Of a stretch of DNA of 55,592 bases, positions 41,605-50,334 are shown one piece after another. The notes below the pieces were generated by a model. The model did not search any database. It was not told the origin of the DNA and saw only the letters and a program-made list of their open reading frames with translations. Numbering within the stretch: the first letter of the stretch is position 1; each line of letters starts with the position of its first letter. Both the position numbers and the translations under genes were made by a program. The DNA is from an uncultured Sterolibacterium sp. (GTDB taxonomy: Bacteria > Pseudomonadota > Gammaproteobacteria > Burkholderiales > Rhodocyclaceae), in NCBI GenBank assembly GCA_903930535.1, contig CAIYYX010000088.1, positions 1 to 55,592 on the forward strand. The letters are read 5' to 3'.

Positions 41605-43094
41605 GGTGAAACCCGTGTGGGTTGAGATGCCGCCGGGACAGAACGCTCACGCAAGAGAATCATGAGCCCGGACGGATTGTCGAATCTGCCCGCCTCGGCA
41701 AAATTCTCCCGTATCCGAGGCGGCAGTATATCGAGATATTCGCGGCCAACTGCAATGAAATCGACGCTGCCGTTGTCGAGCAGGGAGAGCAGACGGCCGC
41801 TGTCCTGAGTGATGTGCGCCCGCCCCGCGGAATAAAACTCTGCGGAATATATCTGACCACCATGCCAGTAGATGAGTTGGCTGTTGGCATCGGCTTGGCG
41901 AGACCAGGCCTCGACTAACCGCTTCTCCGACGCGCCAATGACATCCGGCCTGACCGCGAACACCAGGGTCGCGGCAAGAACCGCCACGCCGCCTGTCAAT
42001 GCCAGCCAGGGCATGGCGCGACCGCTGCCGGGATGACTGGCGCGGCACCACATCCCGGCGGCCAGGAGGGCGAATGCGGGCAGCATGGGCAGAGAATAGG
42101 GCCAGATGATGTTCCTCGAAACGGTGAAAAAAGCCAGGGGCATCACACTCCACAGGGCGAGGTATAGCGTCCAGCCATCTGCGTCCTGCCGCCACATCGC
42201 CATGACCTCTCTGCGGCTGCGCGTGAGCCAGAAGAGCATGGCGACAGACCAGGGCAGGAGAGCGGAGAGCGCATAGAGCCAGATCATGCCCAGAGGCGTG
42301 GCATGGGAAAAGCCGTAGCGGTCGCCCGCCCAACCGGGCTCGAGAAAACGGCGAACATGCTCGCCCATGATGAAATAGTCGAGGAAGCCGGGGGTGCGCA
42401 ACTCCGCCAGGGCATACCAGGGAAGCGCGATGACCAGCATCAATAGCGTGCCGGATAGCCATGGCAGGCATTTCCAGCAGGCGCGCCACTCGCCTCTGAG
42501 CATCACCCAGAGCCCTATGGGCATGGCCGCCAGAACCAGGGCGAGCGGCCCCTTGGCCAAGAGGCCAAGCCCCAGGCCGACGAAAAAAAGATAGCCCCAG
42601 CGCCGGCCGGATGCCTCCAGGGCGCGCCAGAAGGAGACCAGGCTCAAGGTCGTCGCGAACATCAGGGCAGGATCGGTCATGACCGCACCGGCCGCGACCA
42701 GGAACTGCAGGCTGCCGCCAAGAATCAGCATGGCCGCCATTTCCCCGTCGGGTCCGGTGCGTCTTCTGGCGAGCGCAGCGACGAGGGCAAGAACGCCGAG
42801 GCAAAGCAGCAGAGAGGGCAGACGCGCGGCAAATCCGTTGATGCCGAACATCGCCATGGAGGCGGCGGACAACCAGATGGACAAGGGCGGCTTGGCCCAG
42901 AACGGGACGCCATAGTCCTGATAGAGCGTCACCCAGTCGCCGGTCTCCAGCATCTTGCGGGCGATTTCCGCATAGCGCGCTTCTGTGGTGTCGTTCAGCG
43001 GGATGAAGACCATGGCCGCCAGCCGGATCAAGAGCAGCACCAGCAGCACCAGCCAGGCACGGGACCGCCAGTTCTGGCGCATGTCTTTTCCCAT
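41601..43094 (-). CDS. ArnT-like glycosyltransferase family 39 (PMT-2) membrane enzyme
   Basis: 497-residue polytopic enzyme. The N-terminal helix is followed by the catalytic loop NDTTEARYAEIARKMLETGD and FWAKPPLSIWLSA, matching the ArnT signature. About 11 helices and a periplasmic C-terminal domain follow. The ATG at 43094 has GAGGA nine bases upstream; ATG 43082 is also plausible. It is transcribed away from the true arnT at 43232, from a shared 137-base region. With the downstream GT2 gene it looks like a two-gene glycan-modification cassette (donor synthesis and transfer); acceptor unknown. Confidence 0.87.
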   Translation of the reverse strand: MGKDMRQNWRSRAWLVLLVLLLIRLAAMVFIPLNDTTEARYAEIARKMLETGDWVTLYQDYGVPFWAKPPLSIWLSAASMAMFGINGFAARLPSLLLCLGVLALVAALARRRTGPDGEMAAMLILGGSLQFLVAAGAVMTDPALMFATTLSLVSFWRALEASGRRWGYLFFVGLGLGLLAKGPLALVLAAMPIGLWVMLRGEWRACWKCLPWLSGTLLMLVIALPWYALAELRTPGFLDYFIMGEHVRRFLEPGWAGDRYGFSHATPLGMIWLYALSALLPWSVAMLFWLTRSRREVMAMWRQDADGWTLYLALWSVMPLAFFTVSRNIIWPYSLPMLPAFALLAAGMWCRASHPGSGRAMPWLALTGGVAVLAATLVFAVRPDVIGASEKRLVEAWSRQADANSQLIYWHGGQIYSAEFYSAGRAHITQDSGRLLSLLDNGSVDFIAVGREYLDILPPRIRENFAEAGRFDNPSGLMILLRERSVPAASQPTRVSP

Positions 43095-43205
43095 CGGGGA
43101 TCGCTTCCTCAGTGTGCGCGTGTGTACGGTTGGAAGAGAAAAACAGGCGGCAGGGACAGAAGCAGTTTACCCGATATGGCAGAAGCCCGGCAAACCGGAA
43201 GCGGC

Positions 43206-43211
43206 TATAAT
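43206..43211 (+). promoter_or_regulatory. Candidate -10 box for the arn operon
   Basis: A perfect TATAAT 20 bases before the first arnT start codon (43232) in the divergent gap with the GT39 gene. No convincing -35 was found at 16-18 bases upstream, so an activator (such as a PmrA-type regulator) may be needed; that is inference. Confidence 0.4.
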
Positions 43212-43231
43212 GCCGGCCACACTCATCATCG

Positions 43232-44995
43232 ATGGACGCGGCTTTCTCGATGCAAGCCCAACTCCTCTCTCGCCCCGCCCTCTTCGCGCTGTTCCTCGCT
43301 TTCACCCTGATCTGGGCAGGCGGCTTGGGTTCGCGCAAACTGGTTGGCCCGGACGAAGGCCGCTATGCCGAAATCGCCCGGGAAATGGCGCTCTCGGGTG
43401 ACTGGGTGACGCCGCGTTTGAACGGCATCAAGTATTTCGAGAAGCCGCCGCTGCAGTACTGGGCGACCGCCGTCGCGTTCAAGACCTTCGGCGAGAACGA
43501 GTGGTCGGCACGCCTTTGGGCGGGCGGTACTGGCTTGCTCTGCGTGCTCCTGACCTATTTCACCGGGCGCCGCCTCTTCGATGCGGACGCAGGCCTGCTC
43601 GCCGCAGCGGTCGCCGCCAGTACGCCCCTGTTTCTCCTCATCGGGCACTTGAACACGCTGGACATGGGCCTGACCTTCTTCCTGCATTTGGCCGTCTCGG
43701 GATTTCTGCTCGCCCAGAAGGAGGCTGAGAATGCCCGCCCATGGATGCTTCTGACCTGGTCTGCACTGGCCCTGGCTGTGCTGTCCAAGGGGCTGGTGGC
43801 GCTTCTCCTGCCCGGTGCCACCCTCGTCGTCTACAGCTTGCTCGCGAGAGACTTCTCTCCCTGGAGACGACTGCAGTTAGGCTCAGGCCTTCCCCTGTTT
43901 CTGCTCATCGCAGCCCCCTGGTTCGTCGCCGTCTCGCTGGCCAACCCCGAGTTCGCCCGCTTTTTTTTCATCCACGAACACTTCGAGCGATTCCTCACCA
44001 CCAGCCATGGACGCTACCAGCCGTGGTGGTACTTCCTGCCCATCATTCTCGTGGGCGCATTGCCCTGGACCCTGGCCATGCTTGCCGCGATGGCAAGCGC
44101 CTGGCGAAAAACGGTCGACAGCGGCTTCCAGGCATCGCGCTTCCTGCTGGTCTGGGTGCTGGTGATATTCCTTTTCTTCAGCGCCTCGGACTCAAAGCTG
44201 CCCTCCTACATCCTGCCCATGATCCCGGCGCTGGCTCTGCTCACCGGAGTGTCTCTGGCGCAAAGCGGCAGGCGCGCGCTCCTCGTGCACGCCGGCCTCG
44301 CCGCTGCGATGGCGCTTTGCGCAGCAGCCCTGCCGACGCTGATCCTGGACCCCAATGATATCGAGGCCGGGTATCTGGGCCGTTTCGGGCAATGGATCAG
44401 CGCCGCGGCCGTGTTCTGGTTCCTGGGCGCACTGTTTTCCCTGGCCCTGGCCTGGAAGGGCCATCCGCGAAAGGCCGCTCTGTTATTGGCGGGGGCGACT
44501 CTCGTCGCCGGCCTGGGCGTGGTAGAAGGCCATGACGAATTAGGACGACATTCCTCCGCCCAGGGCATCGCCAGGCAGATCTCCCTTCACCCGGACCAGC
44601 CTTTCTATAGCGTGCGGATGTACGATCAAACCCTGCCCTTCTACCTTGGCCGCACCGTGACGCTGGTCGATTATCGCGACGAGATGGCGTTCGGTCTGGA
44701 TCAGCAGCCGGGATTGTCCCTGCCGACGCTGGAAGCCTTCAGGCAGCACTGGATGGCCGACACTGCCCCCCTCGCAATCATGAGCCGCGAGACGCTTGGG
44801 CAACTCCAGGCGCTGCAACTCCCCATGGCAATCGTCGCCCAGGACACCCGGCGCATCATCGTAAGGAAAGTGTACCCACCCCCCGCCCCCCGCCCCGAGG
44901 GCAGGGGTGACGGCTGTTCCGCCGCACAAAGCGCGGCGTCCATGCCATTGGCCGGCCCCGTCTTGGGGCGGCCCTGCGACGGAGCCACACCATGA
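43232..44995 (+). CDS. arnT: Lipid A 4-amino-4-deoxy-L-arabinose transferase (ArnT)
   Basis: 587-residue periplasm-facing membrane enzyme that transfers L-Ara4N from undecaprenyl phosphate to lipid A, lowering negative charge and giving polymyxin resistance. The catalytic loop GPDEGRYAEIAREMALSGD and KYFEKPPLQYWATAV matches E. coli ArnT closely. Twelve to thirteen helices and a C-terminal periplasmic domain follow. ATG 43232 is the first start, ATG 43250 (MQAQLLSRP) is an alternative. It heads an uninterrupted operon in which each gene up to the ArnA-type decarboxylase overlaps the next as ATGA. The C-terminal tail is Pro/Gly-rich (PPPAPRPEGRGDG) and looks repeat-derived or disordered. Confidence 0.92.
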   Translation: MDAAFSMQAQLLSRPALFALFLAFTLIWAGGLGSRKLVGPDEGRYAEIAREMALSGDWVTPRLNGIKYFEKPPLQYWATAVAFKTFGENEWSARLWAGGTGLLCVLLTYFTGRRLFDADAGLLAAAVAASTPLFLLIGHLNTLDMGLTFFLHLAVSGFLLAQKEAENARPWMLLTWSALALAVLSKGLVALLLPGATLVVYSLLARDFSPWRRLQLGSGLPLFLLIAAPWFVAVSLANPEFARFFFIHEHFERFLTTSHGRYQPWWYFLPIILVGALPWTLAMLAAMASAWRKTVDSGFQASRFLLVWVLVIFLFFSASDSKLPSYILPMIPALALLTGVSLAQSGRRALLVHAGLAAAMALCAAALPTLILDPNDIEAGYLGRFGQWISAAAVFWFLGALFSLALAWKGHPRKAALLLAGATLVAGLGVVEGHDELGRHSSAQGIARQISLHPDQPFYSVRMYDQTLPFYLGRTVTLVDYRDEMAFGLDQQPGLSLPTLEAFRQHWMADTAPLAIMSRETLGQLQALQLPMAIVAQDTRRIIVRKVYPPPAPRPEGRGDGCSAAQSAASMPLAGPVLGRPCDGATP

Positions 44996-45363
44996 ATAGT
45001 TTGAGTTTCGCACTCGTCATCACCGGCGTGCTGCTCAATGCCGCCGCCCAGCTTCTGCTCAAAGCCGGCACGAATGCGGTCGGCCATTTCGAGTTCCACT
45101 TGGAAAACCTCGTTCCCATCGCCGTGAAGTTGGGATTTGAGCCGCACATCCTGGGTGGCATGGCCTGCTATGCGGTAAGCCTCATCGTCTGGATCATGGC
45201 CCTCTCCAGGGTGCCCGTCTCCATCGCCTATCCCATGCTTTCCATCGGCTATGTCATCAATGCCTTCGTCGCCTGGCATTGGTTCGGCGAAGCGCTTTCT
45301 GCCCAAAAGCTCGCCGGCATCGGCTTCGTCGTCGTCGGCGTCTATCTGGTCGCCAGATCATGA
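44992..45363 (+). CDS. Small EamA/SMR-type protein, ArnE/ArnF-like L-Ara4N-undecaprenyl phosphate flippase subunit
   Basis: 123 residues, four helices, with the SMR-like layout LVITGVLLNAAAQLLLKAGT in helix one (Gln/Lys equivalent of the ArnE start), MACYAVSLIVWIMALSRVPV in helix two-three and SIAYPMLSIGYVINAF. In E. coli two paralogues, ArnE (111 aa) and ArnF (128 aa), form the flippase; here only one gene is present, so it may act as a homodimer. It overlaps arnT and arnB by ATGA on both sides, which ties it to the pathway. Confidence 0.85.
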   Translation: MNSLSFALVITGVLLNAAAQLLLKAGTNAVGHFEFHLENLVPIAVKLGFEPHILGGMACYAVSLIVWIMALSRVPVSIAYPMLSIGYVINAFVAWHWFGEALSAQKLAGIGFVVVGVYLVARS

Positions 45364-46478
45364 CATTCTTGCCCTTCACCCGCCCGACCATAGACGAGGA
45401 AACCATCGCCGCCGTCGGGGATGTCCTGCGTTCCGGCTGGATCACCAGCGGCCCCAAGGTCAAGGAATTCGAGGCTAAGCTCTCCGAGTACTGCGGCGGC
45501 CGCCCGGTCCGCGCCTTCAATTCCGGCACGGCCACCATGGAAGTGGCCTTGCGCCTGGCCGGCATCGGTCCCGGCGACGAAGTCATCACCACCCCCCTGA
45601 CCTGGGTGGCGAGCGCCGGCGTCATTCTTGCCGTGGGGGGGCGGCCGGTGCTGGTGGATATCGATCCCGTGACGCGCAACATCGACCTCGACCTGATCGA
45701 GGCAGCCGTCACGAAAAAAACGAAGGCGATTCTCCCGGTAGACCTGGCCGGCCTGCCCGTGGACCGGGACAAGCTTTATGCCATCGCGACAAGGCACAAG
45801 TTGCGCGTCATCGAGGATGCGGCCCAGGCTTTCGGCTCGCACTGGCAGGGCAAGCGCATAGGGATGCTCGGAGATTTCGTCTCCTTCAGCTTCCACGCCA
45901 ACAAGAACATCACCACGGGCGAAGGCGGCGCCCTGGTCCTGCCCGCCGACATCGACCCTGCTCTGGCCGAACGCTTGCGCTTCCAGGGCGTCACGCGACA
46001 TCCCGACGGCGGCATGGACGTCGATGTCCTGGGCGGAAAATTCAACCTGACCGACATCGCCGCCACCATCGGGCTGGGGCAACTCAAGCAGCTCGAGGCC
46101 TTCACTCGCCGCCGCTGCGAACTGGCGCTGCGCTACTTCGAGAATTTCGATAAGCTCGCCATCACAGACCTTCTGCTACCGCTGCGCGATTTCAGGAACT
46201 CCAACTGGCATATGTATCAGGTCCTGCTGCCGACGGCAGTGGATCGCGGCGCCTTCATCGCAGCGATGAAGGCGCGCGGCATAGGAATTGGCGTGCATTA
46301 CCCGGCGCTGCATCTTTTCTCCCTGTTCAGACATCAGGGCTTCAAGGAGGGGGATTTCCCGCAAGCCGAGCGTGTCGGCGGGCAAACCGTTACACTTCCA
46401 CTTTTTCCGGCCATGGTTGAGGCAGACGTCGATCGCGTCTCTTGCACCGTCGCCGATGTTCTCAAGTCAGCCGCATGA
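45360..46478 (+). CDS. arnB: UDP-4-amino-4-deoxy-L-arabinose--oxoglutarate aminotransferase (ArnB)
   Basis: 372-residue PLP aminotransferase of the DegT/DnrJ/EryC1/StrS family that converts UDP-Ara4O to UDP-Ara4N. It opens FLPFTRPTIDEETIAAVGDVL, then SGWITSGPKVKEFE, NSGTATMEVALRLAG and EDAAQAFGSHWQGK. The PLP lysine lies in SFHANKNITTGEGGAL. C-terminus has NSNWHMYQVLLP and GIGVHYPALHLF. ATG 45360 overlaps the preceding stop; an earlier start would intrude into the flippase gene. Position between flippase and arnC supports the specific name. Confidence 0.94.
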   Translation: MTFLPFTRPTIDEETIAAVGDVLRSGWITSGPKVKEFEAKLSEYCGGRPVRAFNSGTATMEVALRLAGIGPGDEVITTPLTWVASAGVILAVGGRPVLVDIDPVTRNIDLDLIEAAVTKKTKAILPVDLAGLPVDRDKLYAIATRHKLRVIEDAAQAFGSHWQGKRIGMLGDFVSFSFHANKNITTGEGGALVLPADIDPALAERLRFQGVTRHPDGGMDVDVLGGKFNLTDIAATIGLGQLKQLEAFTRRRCELALRYFENFDKLAITDLLLPLRDFRNSNWHMYQVLLPTAVDRGAFIAAMKARGIGIGVHYPALHLFSLFRHQGFKEGDFPQAERVGGQTVTLPLFPAMVEADVDRVSCTVADVLKSAA

Positions 46479-47416
46479 GCAAACCAGAAATTTCTGTCGT
46501 CATACCCGTCTTCAATGAACAGGAAGGCCTCTCCGCCCTGTTCGACAGGCTCTATCCGGCGCTGGACGCCTTGGGCGCCCGCTACGAGGTGGTGTTCGTA
46601 AACGACGGCAGCCGCGACCGCTCGGCCGCCATCCTGCGCGAGCAATTCCAGTTGCGCCCGGACGTGACCCGGGTGATCCTCTTCGCCGCCAACTTCGGCC
46701 AGCACATGGCCATCATGGCGGGCTTCGAGAAGAGCCGCGGGGACATCGTCATCACCCTCGACGCCGACCTGCAGAACCCGCCCGAGGAAATCGGCGCGCT
46801 GGTCGCCAAGATGCGCGCAGGTCACGACTATGTCGGCACCATACGCCGCCACAGACAGGACAGCTTCTTCCGCCGCACCGCCTCGCGCGCCATGAACCGG
46901 CTGCGCGAGAAACTCACCCAGATCAAGATGACCGACCAGGGCTGCATGATGCGCGCCTACTCGCGTTCCATCGTCGATGCCATCAACGGCTGCAGCGAGG
47001 TAGCCACCTTTGTTCCGGCGCTGGGCTACACTTTCGCCCAGAATCCCGCGGAGATCGAGATCTCACACGAGGAACGCCACGCCGGCGAATCGAAGTATTC
47101 TCTCTACAGCCTGATACGCCTGAACTTCGACCTCATGACCAGCTTCTCTCTGGTGCCCCTGCAATGGTTCTCCATGACGGGCATCGTCATCTCCGCACTG
47201 TCGGTGCTGTTCGTCATCTACCTCGCCGTGCGCCGCCTGATCATCGGTCCCGAGGCGGAAGGCCTGTTCACCCTGTTCGGCATTGCCTTCTTCCTGATCG
47301 GCCTGACGCTGTTCGGCGTCGGTCTCTTGGGCGAGTATATCGGCCGCATCTACCAGCAGGTGCGGCACCGGCCGAGGTATCTGATCGAGGCGATGCTGGA
47401 AAAACCCGTCGAATGA
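46475..47416 (+). CDS. arnC: Undecaprenyl-phosphate 4-deoxy-4-formamido-L-arabinose transferase (ArnC)
   Basis: 313-residue GT2 enzyme that moves L-Ara4-formyl-N onto undecaprenyl phosphate. ISVVIPVFNEQEGLSALFDR at the start, VVFVNDGSRDRS, FGQHMAIMAGFEKSRGD and TLDADLQNPPEE are the catalytic domain; EVATFVPALGYTFAQNP and EISHEERHAGESKYSLY match ArnC specifically. Two C-terminal membrane helices end GEYIGRIYQQVRHRPRY. The start ATG 46475 overlaps arnB as ATGA. Related to but distinct from the GT2 at 40642-41604. Confidence 0.94.
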   Translation: MSKPEISVVIPVFNEQEGLSALFDRLYPALDALGARYEVVFVNDGSRDRSAAILREQFQLRPDVTRVILFAANFGQHMAIMAGFEKSRGDIVITLDADLQNPPEEIGALVAKMRAGHDYVGTIRRHRQDSFFRRTASRAMNRLREKLTQIKMTDQGCMMRAYSRSIVDAINGCSEVATFVPALGYTFAQNPAEIEISHEERHAGESKYSLYSLIRLNFDLMTSFSLVPLQWFSMTGIVISALSVLFVIYLAVRRLIIGPEAEGLFTLFGIAFFLIGLTLFGVGLLGEYIGRIYQQVRHRPRYLIEAMLEKPVE

Positions 47417-48342
47417 GAGCAGTCGTTTTCGCCTATCACAATGTCGGTGTGCGCTGTCTCTCCGTGCTGCTCGCGCATGAGGTCGAGGTGGCGCTGGTGG
47501 TCACGCATCAGGACGACGCGAAGGAGAACATCTGGTTCGAGAGCGTTGCCGGACTCGCAGCCCTCCACGGCATTCCCAGCATCACGCCGGCTGACCCCAA
47601 CGATTCCGCAGTCGTCGCCAGGGTTGCCGCATTGGCACCGGATATTATTTTTTCCTTCTACTACCGGCTGATGCTCAAAGCCCCGCTCCTGGCGCTCGCC
47701 GCCCGCGGCGCCTACAACATGCACGGCTCATTGCTGCCGAAATACCGCGGCCGGGCACCGGTCAACTGGGCGGTGCTCAATGGCGAGCGCGAGACCGGTG
47801 CGACGCTGCACCGCATGCTGGAAAAACCCGACGCCGGCGCGATTCTTGCGCAACAGGCAGTGCCCATCCTGCCCGACGACACCGCTATCGAAGTCTTCCA
47901 GAAAGTCACGATGGCGGCGGAGATTGCGCTTGACGATGTCTTGCCTGAACTCCTCGCCGGCAAGGCGAAAGAGCACGCCCAGGACCTGTCCCAGGGCCGC
48001 TATTTCGGCGCCAGAGGGCCAGAAGACGGCCGCATCGACTGGCGCTCCGGCGCGCAAGACATCCACAACCTGGTGCGTGCAGTCGCCCCCCCCTACCCCG
48101 GCGCCTTCTGCCTATTCCAGGACAAGACGCTGCGCGTGCTGAGGAGCTTTCAATGTAAACAGCGCCAGGCCCGCTCCGCCGCGCCCGGCCTCTATGCAGA
48201 AAAGGATGCCCTCTACGCAGATTGCGCAGACGGCCGCGTGCTGAGGCTGCTCGATCTTGAATACGCAGGCGAGCCTTTGGATGCTGCCGGATTCACGGCT
48301 CGCTTCGGCCCCGAAAAACGCTTACTCACGAGTCAATCATGA
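47413..48342 (+). CDS. UDP-L-Ara4N formyltransferase (stand-alone ArnA N-terminal domain)
   Basis: 309-residue formyltransferase using N10-formyl-tetrahydrofolate to make UDP-L-Ara4FN. The catalytic residues of E. coli ArnA fall at identical positions: N102 and H104 in YNMHGSLLPKYRGR, and D140 in LEKPDAGAIL. Residues ~205-309 form the OB-fold-like C-terminal subdomain of methionyl-tRNA formyltransferase relatives. In E. coli this is fused to the decarboxylase as ArnA; here it is a separate gene that overlaps the decarboxylase gene as ATGA. A Cys (FQCKQRQ) near 262 is not conserved that I know of. Confidence 0.93.
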   Translation: MRAVVFAYHNVGVRCLSVLLAHEVEVALVVTHQDDAKENIWFESVAGLAALHGIPSITPADPNDSAVVARVAALAPDIIFSFYYRLMLKAPLLALAARGAYNMHGSLLPKYRGRAPVNWAVLNGERETGATLHRMLEKPDAGAILAQQAVPILPDDTAIEVFQKVTMAAEIALDDVLPELLAGKAKEHAQDLSQGRYFGARGPEDGRIDWRSGAQDIHNLVRAVAPPYPGAFCLFQDKTLRVLRSFQCKQRQARSAAPGLYAEKDALYADCADGRVLRLLDLEYAGEPLDAAGFTARFGPEKRLLTSQS

Positions 48343-49382
48343 AAAAAATCCTCATCCTCGGCGTCAATGGCTTCATCGGCCACCATCTCTCCCAGAGCAT
48401 CATCGCGACCACGGACTGGGAGGTCTATGGCATGGACATGCAGTCGGAGCGCCTGACCGAACTCATGGCCAACCCGCGCTTCCATTTCTTCGAGGGCGAC
48501 ATCACCATCAACAAGGAGTGGATCGAGTACCACGTCAGGAAGTGCGACGTGGTACTGCCCCTGGTCGCCATCGCCACGCCGGCGACCTATGTCAAGGAGC
48601 CGCTCAGGGTTTTCGAACTGGACTTCGAGGCCAACCTGCCCATCATCCGCCATGCCGTGAAATACGGGAAAAGGGTCATCTTTCCATCGACCTCAGAGGT
48701 CTATGGCATGAGCACCGATGCCGAATTCGACCCGGAGAATTCCAACCTGGTCTATGGCCCGATCAACAAGCCGCGCTGGATCTATGCCTGTGCCAAGCAG
48801 TTGATGGACCGCGTGATCGCCGCCTACGGCCAGCAGGAGGGCCTGGACTACACGCTGTTTCGCCCCTTCAACTGGATTGGCGCAGGCCTCGACTCCATCC
48901 ATACCCCCAAGGAGGGCAGCAGTCGCGTCATCACCCAGTTCCTGGGCCATATCGTGCGCGGCGAGCCGATCAAGCTGGTCGATGGCGGCGCCCAGAAGCG
49001 CGCCTTCACCTATGTCTCGGACGGCATCGCCGCCTTGATGAAAATCATAGAGAACCCGCAGGGGATTGCCAGCGGCAAGATCTACAATATCGGCAACCCG
49101 GCCAACAACTTCTCGGTGCGCGAACTGGCCACCATGATGCTCACCATGGCCAAGCAGTATCCGGAATACCGAGAGAGCGCCGAGAAGGTGAAAGTGCTGG
49201 AGACCACTTCCGGCGAATACTACGGCAAGGGTTACCAGGACGTGCAGAACCGCGTCCCCAAGATCACCAACACCATGAGCGACTTCGGCTGGGCGCCAAA
49301 GGTGAACATGCAAGATGCTCTGCGCCATATCCTCGACGCCTATCGCGGCGATGTCGCCGGCGCACGCAGACTCGTCGATTGA
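48339..49382 (+). CDS. UDP-glucuronic acid oxidative decarboxylase (stand-alone ArnA C-terminal domain)
   Basis: 347-residue SDR enzyme converting UDP-glucuronate to UDP-Ara4O with NAD. NAD site GVNGFIGHHL (8-17); VIFPSTSEVYGMSTD holds the catalytic Ser/Glu, and WIYACAKQLMDRV the Tyr-x3-Lys. The stretches NKPRWIY, LFRPFNWIGAGLDS, GGAQKRAFTYVSDG and YYGKGYQDVQNR are near-identical to the C-terminal half of E. coli ArnA. With the preceding gene it makes up a split ArnA. It overlaps the formyltransferase and ends eight bases before arnD. Confidence 0.94.
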   Translation: MKKILILGVNGFIGHHLSQSIIATTDWEVYGMDMQSERLTELMANPRFHFFEGDITINKEWIEYHVRKCDVVLPLVAIATPATYVKEPLRVFELDFEANLPIIRHAVKYGKRVIFPSTSEVYGMSTDAEFDPENSNLVYGPINKPRWIYACAKQLMDRVIAAYGQQEGLDYTLFRPFNWIGAGLDSIHTPKEGSSRVITQFLGHIVRGEPIKLVDGGAQKRAFTYVSDGIAALMKIIENPQGIASGKIYNIGNPANNFSVRELATMMLTMAKQYPEYRESAEKVKVLETTSGEYYGKGYQDVQNRVPKITNTMSDFGWAPKVNMQDALRHILDAYRGDVAGARRLVD

Positions 49383-49390
49383 GGGCGACT

Positions 49391-50311
49391 TTGAAACTCG
49401 CCCTCAAGATCGACGCGGACACCTACCGCGGCACCCGCCAGGGCGTGCCGCGGCTCCTGGAGTTGCTGAGCCGCTTCGATGCCCATGCGACCTTTCTTTT
49501 CTCCCTCGGTCCTGACCATACCGGCCGCGCCATCCGACGCGCCTTCCGGCCGGGATTCATGAAGAAGGTGTCGCGTACTTCTGTCCTCGCCCACTACGGC
49601 CTGAAGACGCTGCTCTACGGCACGCTCCTGCCCGGCCCCGACATCGGCAAATCCTGCGCCGACATCCTGCGCTCTGCGCGAGATGCCGGTCATGAAGTCG
49701 GCATCCATTGTTGGGATCACATCAAATGGCAGGATGGCATAGACAGTGCCTCTGCCGCCTGGACCGAAAAACAGATGGGGCTCGCAATGGCCCGTTTCTC
49801 GGAGATCTTCGGGACGCCGGCCAAGACCCACGGCGCCGCCGGCTGGCAGATGAACGCCCACGCCCTTCGCCTGACGCAGCGGCTGGGGTTTGCCTATGCC
49901 TCGGACACGCGCGGGTGGCACCCCTTCATGCCGGTGTACCACGGCGAACTCACCAGTTGCCCGCAGTTGCCGACGACCTTGCCGACGCTGGACGAGTTGA
50001 TCGGTAGCGATGGCATCGATGAGAAAAATGTCCATGAGACATTGTTCAAACTCACCGAGTCGCCGCAAGACCATGTGTTCACCCTGCATGCGGAACTGGA
50101 GGGCATGAAACTCGCACCCGTTCTCGAACGACTGCTCACCGGCTGGCGCGAACAGGGCTACGAATTGACCACGACGCAGGAAATCTTTGCCGGGCTGGAC
50201 CTGGCAAAACTGCCGCGCCACGAGGTGACTCGGGGAGAAATTCCCGGTCGCGCCGGAACCCTGATGCTGCAGGGCGGGGAGTTCCTCTCATCCACGTCAT
50301 TGCGAGTGTAG
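49391..50311 (+). CDS. arnD: 4-deoxy-4-formamido-L-arabinose-phosphoundecaprenol deformylase (ArnD)
   Basis: 306-residue NodB-type polysaccharide deacetylase that removes the formyl group from lipid-linked L-Ara4FN. Catalytic Asp region ALKIDADTYRGTR (residues 4-16), metal-binding EVGIHCWDHIKWQD, and GAAGWQMNAHALRLT. Length is close to E. coli ArnD (296). The start is most likely TTG at 49391, with GAGGG five bases upstream; no ATG is available before the conserved N-terminus. The last codons (STSLRV then TAG) come from a dispersed REP-like repeat at 50295-50323. No arnE partner follows, so the operon ends here. Confidence 0.92.
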   Translation: MKLALKIDADTYRGTRQGVPRLLELLSRFDAHATFLFSLGPDHTGRAIRRAFRPGFMKKVSRTSVLAHYGLKTLLYGTLLPGPDIGKSCADILRSARDAGHEVGIHCWDHIKWQDGIDSASAAWTEKQMGLAMARFSEIFGTPAKTHGAAGWQMNAHALRLTQRLGFAYASDTRGWHPFMPVYHGELTSCPQLPTTLPTLDELIGSDGIDEKNVHETLFKLTESPQDHVFTLHAELEGMKLAPVLERLLTGWREQGYELTTTQEIFAGLDLAKLPRHEVTRGEIPGRAGTLMLQGGEFLSSTSLRV

Positions 50312-50323
50312 CGCGACAATCTA
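50295..50323 (+). repeat. REP-like 'CGTCATTGCGAG' repeat fragment at the end of arnD
   Basis: CGTCATTGCGAGTGTAGCG then CGACAATCTAA; the same GTCATTGCGA and CAATCTAAG blocks occur at 18551-18606. It contains the arnD stop codon (50309-50311) and lies just before the AAGGAGG of bcp. Confidence 0.6.
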
Positions 50324-50334
50324 AGGAGGAAACA

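Noticed and set aside
41647-43338. 563-codon open frame overlapping the GT39 gene in another frame
   Set aside because: Arg/Pro/Ala-rich translation without membrane segments; the 41601-43094 frame carries the ArnT motifs.
45636-45645. G7 run in arnB as a second possible frameshift site
   Set aside because: The arnB reading frame is continuous with all family motifs on both sides, so there is no frameshift.
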